The translations under genes and the position numbers were made by a program. This document shows, in pieces, positions 10,791 through 21,412 of a stretch of DNA of 25,000 nt (positions within the stretch are counted from its first letter, which is position 1; each line of letters begins with the position of its first letter). The notes under the pieces are model-generated. The model searched no databases, was not told where the DNA came from, and saw only the letters and a list, made by a program, of their open reading frames with translations. Source of the DNA: Chrysomallon squamiferum (Eukaryota > Mollusca > Gastropoda > Neomphalida > Peltospiridae); the NCBI GenBank assembly GCA_012295275.1, contig CM022667.1:3169501-3194500 (forward strand), written 5' to 3'.

Positions 10791-10825
<35 letters not shown>

Positions 10826-10995
10826 GAATAAAGAACACAGTCATGAAGAGGTGTGTGGAAAAAACAGATACGGCAGACGTTGTTATTGTAAACAGGGAAC
10901 ATGCTGCCCTTCTGTTGCTGTAGACTGCACTGAGGTTGTAGGATCGATCCTTTATAATGCGCCTTTTCATTTTTTTTTTTGTTTTTTTACGTTTC
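10421..10995. other. Non-coding stretch with short repeats
   Basis: (AGCCA)n at about 10452-10475, GTCTGTAAACTCTGTAAACT at 10600, (GT)n at about 10650-10664 and an A run at about 10791-10820. No exon supported. Confidence 0.55.
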
Positions 10996-11012
10996 TTATT
11001 TATTTATTTATT

Positions 11013-11087
<75 letters not shown>

Positions 11088-11096
11088 ATTAATATT
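10996..11096. repeat. (TTTA)n joined to (TTA)n
   Basis: Tetranucleotide then about 23 trinucleotide units, ending in ATTAAT variants. Confidence 0.95.
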
Positions 11097-11308
11097 ATAG
11101 ATGGTTTATAAGAAGCTAAGGAAAATGTTTTCTTAAGCTAAGAAAGGGTGGATTATATTGACACTGTGTAGTTTTTTTCCCGTTCTACTCATCTGTAATC
11201 TGTGTATGGTGCACAGACAGACACATAATAAAACGAAAAATGTAACAGAAAAACTGTAATTAGGAAATGAAATCCGATCTGTGTTGATACAAAATCCTAC
11301 ATAGGTAA

Positions 11309-11361
11309 GTACGCACACACACACAAACACACACAGACACACACACACACACACACACATT
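11309..11361. repeat. Imperfect (CA)n
   Basis: CA units with CAAA and CAGA interruptions. Confidence 0.93.
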
Positions 11362-11399
11362 CACACATTACCACGTTAGATACACTCGTAAGACAATAA

Positions 11400-11464
11400 T
11401 AAAAAAAAAAATAGTAATAAATAAATTAATTAATTAATAAAAAAAAAAATTAAAAAAAAAAAAA
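11400..11464. repeat. A-rich tract
   Basis: A runs with TAAT units. Confidence 0.85.
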
Positions 11465-11499
11465 ACATATTTCTTCTTTGTTGTTCAGTCAGACATTTA

Positions 11500-11655
11500 T
11501 TTCCGGGCCGGAAGTGACATTTCGTTCGTAGCAGACGTCAAGTGTTTTTGTTTGATGTTCGTCATATCTCGCGCAATTAACTACGTAACCTTGCCGCAGT
11601 TTCCATTGCTATGACAACGTCCGACAGACACGCAGAGTTATCTCAGATTATTAAA
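11500..11655. promoter_or_regulatory. CpG-rich cluster with ETS, CRE-like, CGCG and RFX X-box motifs
   Basis: Within 130 bases there are GCCGGAAGTGACA (ETS/GABP consensus CCGGAAGTG), AGACGTCA (CRE-like), TCTCGCGC and ATTGCTATGACAAC. The last is one base from the RFX X-box form GTTGCTATGACAAC. This combination in an AT-rich background looks like a compact promoter. No coding exon adjoins on either side, so it may drive an untranslated first exon or a non-coding RNA, or be chance. Confidence 0.35.
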
Positions 11656-11699
11656 CCCGCGGTAATTTCTTTTATGGATTTCATATCTGAATACTTCAC

Positions 11700-12298
11700 A
11701 GAACTTCCTGCGCAGTATTGATACAGAGGGAGCAGGGATTTTTTTTTAACTTCTCCCCGTCCCATTCGCGTTCACACTTTTATTATCCGTGCTGAGCTTT
11801 ACGACAACGGTGATAGCGTTGTTGCTGTCGTTTTTTTCTTTCATGATTTCCTTCCGTTACAAAACAGTTTTTTGATCATTTCTTATTATTACCTAAGAAG
11901 TTTTTTTTTTTACAAATATAACTATATATATATTTTACTGTTGTTTGTTTGACTGATTGTTGTTTCTTTGTTTGTTTGTTACTTTGATATATTGTTTCTT
12001 TGTTTATTTGTTACTTTGATATATTGTTTTTTTGTTTATTTGTAAATGGATTTTACAGTAATAAGATTTGAAGGACGTATTATTTTCATTTCCTTTTTAT
12101 TATTATTAACACATTATTTTTTTTTTTTTATCTTCTTCTTGTTCTATTTTTTTTTTTACAACGTCTGCTTTTTTTTTCTTCTTCTTCTTCTTCTTCTTTT
12201 CTAATGGATAATTAATACTTCTTCCTTGCTCTTTTTATTTTTTATTATCGCCTTTTTTTCTAAAAATATAAATAAATATTTAGCTAAACTTGTTATCA
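11700..12298. repeat. T-rich region with short tandem duplications
   Basis: The phrase GTTACTTTGATATATTGTTT occurs twice (about 11978 and 12009) in TTTGTTTA context, and (CTT)n lies at about 12178-12198. T runs throughout. No gene. Confidence 0.75.
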
Positions 12299-12372
12299 TC
12301 ATAACAGTGTTTGATGTATCTTCTTCAAAACTGCTAATTGCTTTTTGAAAGATTTATAGTCATGTGTATATG

Positions 12373-12375
<3 letters not shown>

Positions 12376-12403
<28 letters not shown>
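12376..12403. repeat. 28-base poly(T)
   Basis: Homopolymer run. Confidence 0.93.
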
Positions 12404-12552
12404 CTCTTTGAATAGGGTTTTTGAGTTCTTGTAAGGTTTACCCATAACTTTGTTACGTCTTAATCTTTCAGAATTTGACAAACGAAACTTTTTAATCTTT
12501 TTTAGAATTTCACAATGAAGATAGCAAAGTTAATGTGGGTGGGCTTTTTTAA

Positions 12553-12806
12553 GATGTGTGTGAGTGTATGTGGTGTCTGTGTGTGTATGTTTGTGTGTGT
12601 GTTAATATGTTATAATAATTATTTAACTGGGTCCATCTGTCAGCGTGTCTATATGTCTCTCTGTCTGATATCTTTCTATGTATGTATGTATGTACGTATG
12701 TATGTATTTATGTATGTATATTATTTATCTGCTTATTTATTTATTTACTGATTTATTGATTTTTTTTACATACTGTATACATACGTATAGATATAGATAG
12801 ATAGAT
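12553..12806. repeat. TG-rich, (TATG)n and GATA tracts
   Basis: Imperfect TG at about 12553-12602, (TATG)n at about 12676-12720, (TTTA) and GATA at about 12790-12806. The 78-codon plus frame is a repeat translation. Confidence 0.85.
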
Positions 12807-13494
12807 TCTTCATTCCTTCTTTTTTTCAATCAACCCTTTCATTTATTTATTTTCCAGTTGTTTATTTTTTTATCTGAAATAGGCAATTGTGGCAATAAGG
12901 TTTAGTATAATATAATAAATGTTATATGAAGGGTAAAATAAATTTTCTTAATCTTACGATAATCAGTTTTATGTATTATTACGACTTTCAGAAATACAGT
13001 ACAGACAAATTTGTTCATCTCGTAGCAAGATTCGCGAATCATCATTTTCTTCTTTTCATTTCTGAAAAACATTTAGTCGTATCCAGATGAAAGTAATTGT
13101 GTTGAAATGCATGAAACGTTTATGAGAATTAAATGTTAAATAATCTATTTAAAGAAAAAAAAACAAACAAAAAAAATAAAATAAAATAACCCCCTCCCCA
13201 ACAAAAAAATAAAAAAATAAAATTATATGCACACACAAAATTAAACAAACAAACAACAAACAAACAAATAAATAAAAATTAATAAATAAAATAAATAAAT
13301 ATATAAATATATTTATATTTTCTGAAGAATAAAAATACATTTTCGGATTTATAGTTTCTAATATTAATTTCTAATTCAAATATCAATTTTCCCAATTTAT
13401 TTATATTTAACTTATTAGATATCAATCAGATTAGAGAGGAAACCCGCCACTACCATTCCATTATCTAAATTACACGAAATAACAAAGCATTTAT
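12807..13494. other. AT-rich non-coding region
   Basis: Includes an A-rich AAAC/AAAT tract at about 13152-13310. No exon supported. Confidence 0.6.
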
Positions 13495-13523
13495 ATACAT
13501 ACTTACATACATACATACATGCA

Positions 13524-13558
<35 letters not shown>
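13495..13558. repeat. (CATA)n microsatellite
   Basis: About 14 units. Confidence 0.93.
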
Positions 13559-13560
<2 letters not shown>

Positions 13561-13962
13561 AATCATCACAAACATTATAATTAATAAATTAATCTCGGAG
13601 TATATTTGGAATGGGAAACGACTCAGGATTTATCTTTTCTATCGACAGCGAAGTCTACCGCTAATTTGCAGACTGCGCCAAGGATTCACAATTGTCAGCT
13701 ATGCAGTCGAACTGACAGACATTTTTGTGAGTAAATATCTGAGTGTTACTAATTATATTTATTATCATCAGTGTCGGCCTTAAAAGCAGTTTTAACAGTG
13801 ACACGGTCACGTGTCAATATCGTTATTCTGTAAAGCGCGTGACGTTTGACCTTGACATTCATTAAGATGTGTATATATTCTAGACTTGAAGACGAGAATA
13901 TGAGTGTTTGCTATTAAAAGATATTAAAATTAATCATGTTTCTTAAAACAACAGCAACAACT
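13559..13962. other. Unique stretch containing a CACGTG
   Basis: CGGTCACGTGTCA at 13805-13817 lies in a moderately CpG-containing segment. Nothing gene-like. Confidence 0.5.
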
Positions 13963-14007
<45 letters not shown>

Positions 14008-14180
14008 GCAGTAATAATAGTAGCAATAGTAGCAGTAATAGTAGTAGTAGTAGTAGTAATAATAGTAATAATAACAATAATAATATAATAATAACAGGGA
14101 TGACAAAATAATAGTAATAATAATAATTAAAATAACAATAATAACAATAATAACAACGACGACGACGATGATGATGGTGT
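13963..14180. repeat. Trinucleotide mosaic (AAT)n/(GTA)n/(GAT)n
   Basis: About 210 bases of AAT units mixed with AGT, AGC, AAC, ACG and GAT triplets. Confidence 0.95.
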
Positions 14181-14334
14181 TGATGATGTTACAACCAAAA
14201 TATGTCAAAATTGCTACTTACGAGTGGGTAAATAACAAAAACCCTTAACGTCACCCGCTAAGTGTTAAATAATAGAAATAATGAAGTTAAAACTACGCGT
14301 CGAGGAATAAAAACTATTTTCTACTCGGCAAACG

Positions 14335-14485
14335 CTGGATATCGGAAGCGACAGGTACGCAATTCTTCGATCGCAAAACGTGTGTGGCGCGCGCAAAGTG
14401 CGTGTTGACGTCAGCCTGTCAGGCAGAATATCCTGTAACGCTACGCTGCTGAAACGACGCCGGCGTCAACGGCTCTGTTTTACGA
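14335..14485. promoter_or_regulatory. CpG-rich patch with consensus CRE
   Basis: Contains TGGCGCGCGCAAAGTGCG and a perfect TGACGTCA (14406-14413), then GACGCCGGCGTCAACGG. It stands out from AT-rich flanks. The 66-codon frame through it ends in a lysine run from poly(A) and has no protein character. Confidence 0.3.
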
Positions 14486-14525
14486 GGAATCTGGATTCCA
14501 AAAGTCAGCCCCCCCCCCAAAAGTT

Positions 14526-14570
14526 TAAAAAAAAAAAAAAAAAAAAAAAGAAGAAGAAGAAAGAAAATAA
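14526..14570. repeat. A run and (GAA)n
   Basis: A short C run (about 14510-14518) precedes poly(A) and GAAGAA units. Confidence 0.9.
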
Positions 14571-14712
14571 ATCGTTGTAATAACAAAATGTGATACATGC
14601 GAAATCTCGCCGTCTTTTTTTTTTATTTATTTATTTTTTATTTTTATGTTAGTTATATTATAAAAAACATAATTATTATTATTAATAAGAAATACGTTGA
14701 TTTGAGACTGTT

Positions 14713-15123
<411 letters not shown>

Positions 15124-15146
15124 ATATTTTTCTCTGAATGTTTACG

Positions 15147-15232
15147 CTTATCTACGAAAGTATACGTAAAATAAAAATCATTGTTAGCACAGGCGGTGAA
15201 AATGTTTACAAGAGAAACATTTTATTTTTATA
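15147..15232. repeat. Second copy of the ~85-bp spacer of the CT module
   Basis: Shares AATCATTGTTAGCACAGGC and TGAAAATGTTTACAAGA with 14876-14915, about 300 bases upstream, each time beside a (CT)n tract. Confidence 0.9.
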
Positions 15233-15670
15233 CTTTCTATCAATTTCCTCCGTTCTCTACCCAGGTCCTGTTTTTCATTCACGCACATTAAAAACACGTG
15301 TAATAACTCTGACCGCCGCCTAAACATCCGGGTTACAGTTGAAGTACATTTTAAACTGTTGATGGCGCTTTGAATAAACATTACTAAGTACACGGATATG
15401 TTTCCGAAAACATGTAAATTATTAAGTGTCTTATTTTTCTTTTTTTATTCGTTATTTTTTCAAATTACACAGCTTGGAATTCAGTTTTCATATTATTGTT
15501 GTTGTTGTCGTTGTTGTTGTTTTTATCATCGTGATCATCCTCGTCCTCATTATTATTGAAAAGATTTTTTTATTTTATTATTTTTAAAATTATTTAATGC
15601 TATTTAATATTGCTGTGACTATACTGTCATGATTTTAATTACTGTACACGCAGACAAATAAATACCTATA

Positions 15671-15671
<1 letters not shown>
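15233..15671. other. AT-rich non-coding stretch
   Basis: CACGTG at 15295-15300 and (GTT)n at about 15496-15520. No gene. Confidence 0.55.
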
Positions 15672-15708
<37 letters not shown>

Positions 15709-15763
15709 TTAACATAAAGAGAACATTTATTTTTAACTTGTTTTTCTTTATGTTAAAAAATTA
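15672..15763. repeat. (TA)n followed by an inverted repeat
   Basis: (TA)n to about 15704, then TTTTTTAACATAAAGAGA (15705-15722) pairs with TTTCTTTATGTTAAAAAA (15743-15760) across a 20-base loop, forming a stem of about 16-18 bp. CACGTG follows at 15771-15776. Confidence 0.85.
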
Positions 15764-15795
15764 ATTATAACACGTGACGACATTTTTCTTACTAT

Positions 15796-15912
15796 CTTTT
15801 GACACTGACAACTGAAACCACGAATTAATCTTATATAGAAAACTGTACTTAAAATCGGATCACAGTTTGACACTGACAAACTAAAAACACGCACAAAGTG
15901 GACTAATCTACA
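15796..15912. repeat. Short direct duplication (~70-bp spacing)
   Basis: TTTGACACTGACAA, a short A-rich spacer, ACCACG/ACACGC and TAATC recur 70 bases apart. Confidence 0.6.
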
Positions 15913-15939
15913 CATTTCATCTCTGAAAGTGCAACGCAC

Positions 15940-17442
15940 TCAGATTTATAAAGATTCCTTTTCTTTCTAAATCAAGATTCTCGCATCGTTTTTTTTTTCC
16001 GAATGCTGGAATAAAACAAAAGATTCAACACGTTTTTTTTTTTTTTTTTTTTTTTTTAAAATCTGCGATTGGAGTCTGGATATCTGTGAAACACTCAAAA
16101 ACTCCTGCTTTTTCTCTTTTAATCTGGTGTTGATTTCAAGACGGTGTCACCATCCTTTTGCGATAAACTTGATAACAGCCAATTCTGACCTTAGAACTGC
16201 CGCCATGTTTTCTCTCTGCTATGCGCAAGCCCAGACATATATATATATATTAGGTGCAGACAACAAAAAACTGTAATATATCTTTAATATATCTCTGTGA
16301 AACTTCTGTCTGATTGTAATTGTCTGAGAGAATTTGTTTAGTGCCAAACAAATCATGTTTAAGATCATCGCGTCGAATTTGTTGGTGCCACAAAACTGTG
16401 TGTTTGAGTGCATCACGTGAACAGATTAACTCGACCGGAATTCTCGTAGCTGTTACGCTAAATCACTGACAAGGCATTAACTGGCCTTCCAGTAATGTCC
16501 ATTACCAGTCGCATCACGTGGAGATATGAAAGCAAGGCGGATCGTAAAGATGAACGAAACAGTGATACAATTACACTTTTGTCTTTAGTCGGCATTAAGT
16601 GGTAACAATAAAAAGAAATTATCACAACAGTGTGATGGAATCATTACATCATTTTTTGCTATAACTGAAGTAATATTGGGCTTTTAAATGTTTTTTTTTC
16701 CTTTTTTTTTTTAAAATTAATAATCAGTACTAATTTTTTTCTCTCTCTCTCTCTCTTCTATTCTGTTCACCTCTTGTTTGTATAAAACTAATTATTTCCT
16801 TTGCGAGCTTAGATCTACAAAATCTACTAGTAAAAAAATTTCATTAAAAAAAAAATAAATAAATAAATAAAAATAAAAAACGCGTGTTTGATCATTTGAG
16901 TTAACTTAGTGTGACTTACAATGGCTGTCTGAGAAATAAACGCTTTGCATCTTTTACAAAAAATATATCTGTCTGGCTATTTCTTTTTACAAAAATTAAA
17001 AAGCAATCACGTATACTCCGAAAAAACACAAATAAAAACAAGAACATATGACCCGACCCTCACAATTCTTTATCATGTCCTAATTATAGCACGGGAATTC
17101 TCTTAACACCAGAATGGCTCTATCATCAGCATCTTTATCTAGAACGCGTGGCCATTATTATTATACGAAAATGGACGATTATCGCGGGGTCGTGCTAAAT
17201 GAGGTGCAAAGTGCTCTGGGATTCGTCCGAGTTACACAAATATTGTTCTGCTGTCTGCGCCATTTGAACGTTTGTTCAGGACGTGTTACAGCCGACTGTT
17301 ACAAACTGGACTGTTAAAAAAAAAACACTCCACTTTGACTTGTCTGTGTTATTTTACTTTTAAGTTATTACTGTTATTATTATTTTAATGTTTAATAGTA
17401 CTTACGTAAATGTTTTGCTTTCTTTGAATACATATATTTATT

Positions 17443-17445
<3 letters not shown>
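15940..17445. other. AT-rich non-coding region
   Basis: Includes a T run (about 16033-16057), two CACGTG sites in near-identical CATCACGTG context (16414-16419, 16515-16520), a short (CT)n (about 16741-16756) and AAAT units (16848-16880). The 67-codon plus frame at 17114-17317 has no recognised domain. No gene supported. Confidence 0.55.
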
Positions 17446-17529
<84 letters not shown>

Positions 17530-17582
17530 TATGAGTTAGTGTCTTTCAGTTTGAATGACTCTCTCTCTCTCTCTCTTTGTCC

Positions 17583-17613
<31 letters not shown>

Positions 17614-17664
17614 CTCTCTCTCTCTATCTCTCTCTCTCTATGAGTTAGTGTCTTTCAGTTTGAA

Positions 17665-17731
<67 letters not shown>

Positions 17732-17800
17732 TATGTTTTAGTGTCTTTGTGTGTTTCAGTTTGAATGACTCTCTCTTTTTCTCTATGATGAATTTCTAAG
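17446..17800. repeat. (CT)n blocks separated by a conserved spacer, three copies
   Basis: (CT)n tracts alternate with TTAGTGTCTTTCAGTTTGAA-type spacers ending in TGACTCTCTCT at about 17533, 17643 and 17734. The last spacer has a GTGTGT insertion. This is a minisatellite-like array with units of roughly 105-110 bp. Confidence 0.93.
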
Positions 17801-18155
17801 AATAGTAATAAAAAAGAAAATCACGTACAGTTTAAACAAATAAATAGGAAGCATGAAGAAAAAACAGAACAAACAGGTTAAAAGGAAGAAGTAATTTAAA
17901 AACTTCCTCTTCGAACATTTTCTTAGATCGTATCAGAGATACAAATACTCAAAGAATAAACCTACTTTAACGAGCTCAGATGTTTATAAACAACTTTCCC
18001 ATAACATTTCACAAATATTTCACTGCTTTTTATCCTCTTCTTCTTCTTCTTAAAATATCCATAAGAAGAAAAATAAAATGAATAAATACATATAAAAAAA
18101 TAATATATATAAATATATATATATTCTATCAAAATATTCAACATTCTATCAAAAT
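17801..18155. other. AT-rich non-coding stretch
   Basis: (CTT)n at about 18036-18050 and (TA) patches. Nothing gene-like. Confidence 0.6.
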
Positions 18156-18171
18156 AGTAGTAGTAGTACTA

Positions 18172-18227
<56 letters not shown>

Positions 18228-18228
18228 T
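18156..18228. repeat. (GTA)n joined to (AAT)n
   Basis: Trinucleotide array. Confidence 0.95.
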
Positions 18229-18355
18229 AAAAGAAAGTTATAATTTAATTTACCAAACGTCGCGAGGTTTAATGCAATAACTGGAAATACTAAAACTTTC
18301 AGTGAATGCTCTGTTGTATGAAATGAAACAAACCCCCCAAAAACACAACCTCAAA

Positions 18356-18376
18356 CCCCCACCCACCCACCCACCC
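18356..18376 (-). other. G-quadruplex motif on the minus strand
   Basis: The plus strand reads C5-A-C3-A-C3-A-C3-A-C3, so the minus strand has five G runs of at least three bases separated by single T loops. This satisfies the strict G-quadruplex rule. Confidence 0.8.
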
Positions 18377-18506
18377 GTGTCTATAAAACTTCAGGAGAGA
18401 AATGAACAATTAAAAGTGTTTTCTCAGTAAAGACGGGTAACCGTAACGTAAAAAAACCTCTTGTGTGAATATCGCTTCCCACCATCACACACTGTAAGCA
18501 ACAGAA

Positions 18507-18604
18507 CTAATCGTGTTTCTCACACTCGCCTTTGTAGCGGTCCTTCGCCTTTACGTCCAGATCAGAAGCTTCATTTCGACGAGTTACTGTTTTAAAGAGT
18601 TCAC
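18507..18604 (-). CDS. Weak candidate terminal coding exon, unknown protein
   Basis: On the minus strand a pyrimidine-rich acceptor-like context (TCTATCTCTCAG) precedes 98 bases reading (G)ELFKTVTRRNEASDLDVK then AKDRYKGECEKHD and TAG. The charged, non-repetitive composition is unlike the low-complexity frames around it. No partner exon, no poly(A) hexamer close downstream and no recognised domain were found. Upstream exons would have to interleave with the TNF ligand region or lie outside the window. Chance openness over 32 codons is entirely possible. Confidence 0.2.
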
Positions 18605-18639
18605 CTGAGAGATAGATTAACTGAACTGTAATGCAGCTA

Positions 18640-19451
18640 CAGTGGGACCTGTCTTTAGTTGCCCCTAAGATGTGCGGACACTTTTCCAATCCCGACTGTT
18701 AACTTTAGATCAACGGACACCTACATTATGCGGACACGGGCAGCATGTTTTATAATTATTATTCCTCTGCTAAAGCGGACAGTCATACCGATCTGTATTT
18801 GTTTTCTCCAAAATAAAATAATTTTATTGTATACGGCAGCTTTGTATGATGGTTTTAAAGATGATGCAGACCGTTTTCTATGATTACTCAGTGCATTACA
18901 GGATGTGTTGTTTTTGTCCAGTCACTAGAGCACGCGTACTGCAATCGCCAAACTCTTTTCAGCCAAAACGTGCGAGTTTAACCCATTTTGGTACCTAACT
19001 TTTGATAATTCAAACAGTCGATTATCATTCCATGACTATTTATGTTTTACAGACACCACGAGTTAGCGAAAAGACGTTGTTGGCCGACACAAATCGAAGG
19101 TCTTTTTGGGGGGTTTTCAAACGCAGTATTTTCTAAAATAAATAAATATACCTTATGCTTGTTATGAGTTTTATGACATGCAAAATATGTTTTGTTTACA
19201 ATCCGTCAATGAAGTCGATATGTTTTGTAATTGTGTTTTAAATGAAAAAAACCGTGAAGTTTGAACTGTGCCATGACGATTTATGTTTCTTGATTGTACT
19301 GGGTTTGCGCATGAGAACAAAGATTGTAAATATGTTTTAAATTTATTATTTTTTGTAAATTTTTGTCCCTCTGATAAGAAGACAGGTGCGATATAGGGAC
19401 CCTTTCGCTTGACCCCACAGGTGTTCAGTTCCTACAAGACGGGTACCATTG
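18640..19451. mobile_element. 812-bp non-autonomous pogo/Tigger-like DNA transposon
   Basis: The left end reads CAGTGGGACCTGTCTT after a TA. The right end, reverse-complemented, reads CAATGGTACCCGTCTT and is followed by TA (19452-19453). Thirteen of the 16 terminal positions match. CGGACAC occurs three times inside the left end (18675, 18714, 18731), like the GGACACC sub-repeats of Tigger-type termini. TA target duplication fits the Tc1/mariner-pogo superfamily. No transposase-like frame is present, so the copy is internally deleted or MITE-like and old. Confidence 0.6.
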
Positions 19452-19540
19452 TATTCGATTCACCATAAATTTACCAGAGGAAATAACTCCTGTTGATTGA
19501 CATACGTTTGGTCTTAAGAGTTATCGTTCGTTTTAGAAAC

Positions 19541-19552
19541 CTTTTATTATTA

Positions 19553-19603
<51 letters not shown>

Positions 19604-19735
19604 TTTTACATTTTTTAAATTATTTTATTATATTATATAATATTATATTATATTATATTATATTATATTATATTATATTATATTATATTATATTTTATTA
19701 TATTTTATTTTATTTTATTTATATATACTGTTCCT
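19541..19735. repeat. (ATT)n, (TTTA)n and (TATTA)n
   Basis: Three simple repeats in series: about 19543-19569, 19568-19605 and 19621-19720. The last is a pentanucleotide array drifting into TTTTA units. Confidence 0.95.
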
Positions 19736-20130
19736 TTAATAAAATTAATGTTGAATATACGCAGATAAATGCTACTGGACCCAACAGTATAGACAATCTT
19801 CACCTTTACAACGTCCTAAAACAGGGAGCAGTCATTTTGTAAACATTACTAGAAAATTTCAAAATCGCAGTGTTATGTTTGGAGTCTATGTTTTAAGGTT
19901 TTTAATATACTTCATCTCCTTATCGAAGATCAAGCAAGAGTATGCGTGTGTATATGTGAGTGTGTGTGTGTGTGTGTGTATGTGTGTGTGTGTGGAACAA
20001 TTAAATGTATGATGTATAATTATGTATTTTGATGTACGTGTGATCTTTACATTTATACTTTGCTAAATTTCTGTGGATGTATGGTTTTCGTGTTTCTTGC
20101 ACATGAAGAACTGCTTACGTATATATATGT

Positions 20131-20184
<54 letters not shown>

Positions 20185-20265
20185 GACGTTCGTACAAGCA
20201 TATTGGTTCGTGTCACCAGTTAAAGTGTATGATTCATTGTTTTACGAAATAATTATAATTATCAG
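19736..20265. repeat. AT-rich DNA with two (TG)n tracts
   Basis: (TG)n at about 19959-19994 and 20119-20174, the latter followed by TATATATATA. No upstream kelch exon is recognisable here. Confidence 0.85.
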
Positions 20266-20747
20266 GCGTATTTATTGCTGTACAAAAATTTCGCGGTGAC
20301 GGTCGGCGTCAACATCCTCGTCATGGGAGGAGAGATTCAGGAAAACAAATCGGACTTGATCCAGTGTTTCAACACGAGGACTCGAGCAATCACAACCATG
20401 ACAACAGCTTTGCCTTTCAGGTCAGAACTGCTCCGGGGTTCCGTGCACCTGCTGGATGTCTCTACCTGTTGGACAACGACGGCAACGTTGTCCATCTTCA
20501 CATCATCGACGACGACGGAGTCATTCAGATTCGCGTGGTCTCCACGTCAAAGTGGGAGCCGTTTGAGTACTGCTTTGGTGTCATGTACAGAGACGGCAGC
20601 TTGCTGTGCTTCAGTCAGAACGGTCTTCTGAAATTCAGATTCGACGAAGGTAGAGGTGAAGACTGTTCCTGTATAAAACCGCCAAGAACTGGAGATGTTT
20701 ACAATGTGTTGACACTGGCTTCAAGAAATGGTTTAACGTTCAGCTAG
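20266..20747 (+). pseudogene. 3'-terminal part of a kelch-like protein, with one-base frameshift
   Basis: Reading from an AG at 20264-20265, the first frame gives FAVTVGVNILVMGGEIQ then LIQCFNTRTR. The GG pair followed by an xxCFNTxTR strand is the pattern of a kelch beta-propeller blade. Around 20450 homology appears to leave this frame (after RGSVHL) and continue in another with GCLYLLDNDGNVVHLHI, then FEYCFGVMYRDGSLLCF and KPPRTGDVYNVLTL, ending at the TAG at 20745-20747. Inserting one base between the two frames restores a continuous propeller-like chain, so a one-base deletion or sequencing error is likely. Kelch-like proteins with BTB/BACK domains are usually Cullin-3 ubiquitin ligase adaptors, but no BTB or BACK exon is visible upstream in the window. 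It could be a terminal exon of a live gene or a decayed duplicate. An alternative is that the second frame starts at the acceptor-like cag at 20418-20420. Confidence 0.6.
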
Positions 20748-20762
20748 GATTTTACTGTTTAA

Positions 20763-20766
<4 letters not shown>

Positions 20767-20832
<66 letters not shown>
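20767..20832 (+). repeat. (TG)n microsatellite in the presumed kelch-like 3' UTR
   Basis: An almost uninterrupted run of about 33 TG units begins 20 bases after the kelch-like stop codon. Confidence 0.95.
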
Positions 20833-20835
<3 letters not shown>

Positions 20836-20970
20836 AAGTAAGTTGTGTTTTTTAAAGACTTAATGTTCTGATTTTCACGTCGTCAAATCAACTTTTTTGT
20901 TTTCGTCTCTAAACACTGACGTCTGCGCTGTTACAAACAACTCCAAGTAGTTGAAAGTTTCACTGGTCAA

Positions 20971-20976
20971 AATAAA
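20971..20976 (+). promoter_or_regulatory. Poly(A) signal downstream of the kelch-like segment
   Basis: AATAAA lies 224 bases after the kelch-like stop codon on the same strand, beyond a (TG)n tract. It is the first plus-strand canonical hexamer after the stop and would give an ordinary-length 3' UTR. Confidence 0.45.
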
Positions 20977-21032
20977 ACATGCAAATGTCAGAGACAACAA
21001 AAATGTATTTATTTATATCAAATAATATTTCA

Positions 21033-21258
21033 ACAGTTAAATATGTCACACAGTCAGTTATTATTGTAAGTTTGTGTTTGCGTGTTTAATCTTTTTCTTT
21101 TAGTAAATCACGACATCTCCTCTTGTTAGTTACAGAAAATTACTGTAAGCAGTCAATTCTGAAGTTGTGTTTGTTGTTCTTTTCAAGAGTTTTAATGTTC
21201 TGCACGCGCAGTTCAATACTGTCGTTTGCTTTCAGTTCAAACAACGCGCCTTGGTAAA
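21033..21258 (-). pseudogene. TNF ligand 3'-exon duplicate, copy A (truncated)
   Basis: This stretch repeats 21562-21776, which is the end of the TNF ligand coding exon plus its 3' flank. The shared sequence includes ACAGTTAAATATGTCAC, TTTAGTAAATCACGACATCT and TGTTCTGCACGCGCAGTTCA. On the minus strand it still reads GALFELKANDSIELRV and onward to TAA at 21142-21140, with no internal stop. Its final residues (NFRIDCLQ) differ from those of the main gene (NFGISCFR). The copy is truncated on its 5' side by a simple-repeat tract, so it lacks most of the TNF homology domain and has no evident acceptor in frame. Confidence 0.75.
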
Positions 21259-21263
21259 TGTGT

Positions 21264-21331
21264 TTATATTATTTTTATTACTATTACTACTTCTACTTGC
21301 TACTACTACTACTATTATTTCTGTTTCTATT

Positions 21332-21365
<34 letters not shown>

Positions 21366-21402
21366 GTAGTAGTAGTAGTAGTAGTAGTAGTAGCAGCAGT
21401 AG
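21264..21402. repeat. Trinucleotide repeats between TNF duplicate copies A and B
   Basis: Contains TAC/ACT triplets, then (ATA)n at about 21332-21364, then (GTA)n at about 21365-21402. It separates the two truncated exon copies and may have mediated the duplication. Confidence 0.9.
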
Positions 21403-21412
21403 TAACATTAAA

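Noticed and set aside
16477-16504. GTAATGTCCATTAC palindrome as a paired homeodomain site
   Set aside because: The four-base spacing does not fit the usual P2/P3 forms, and short AT-rich palindromes are expected often here.
17114-17317. 67-codon plus frame beginning MALSSASLSRTRGHYYY
   Set aside because: No recognised motif, no adjoining exon, and a length compatible with chance.
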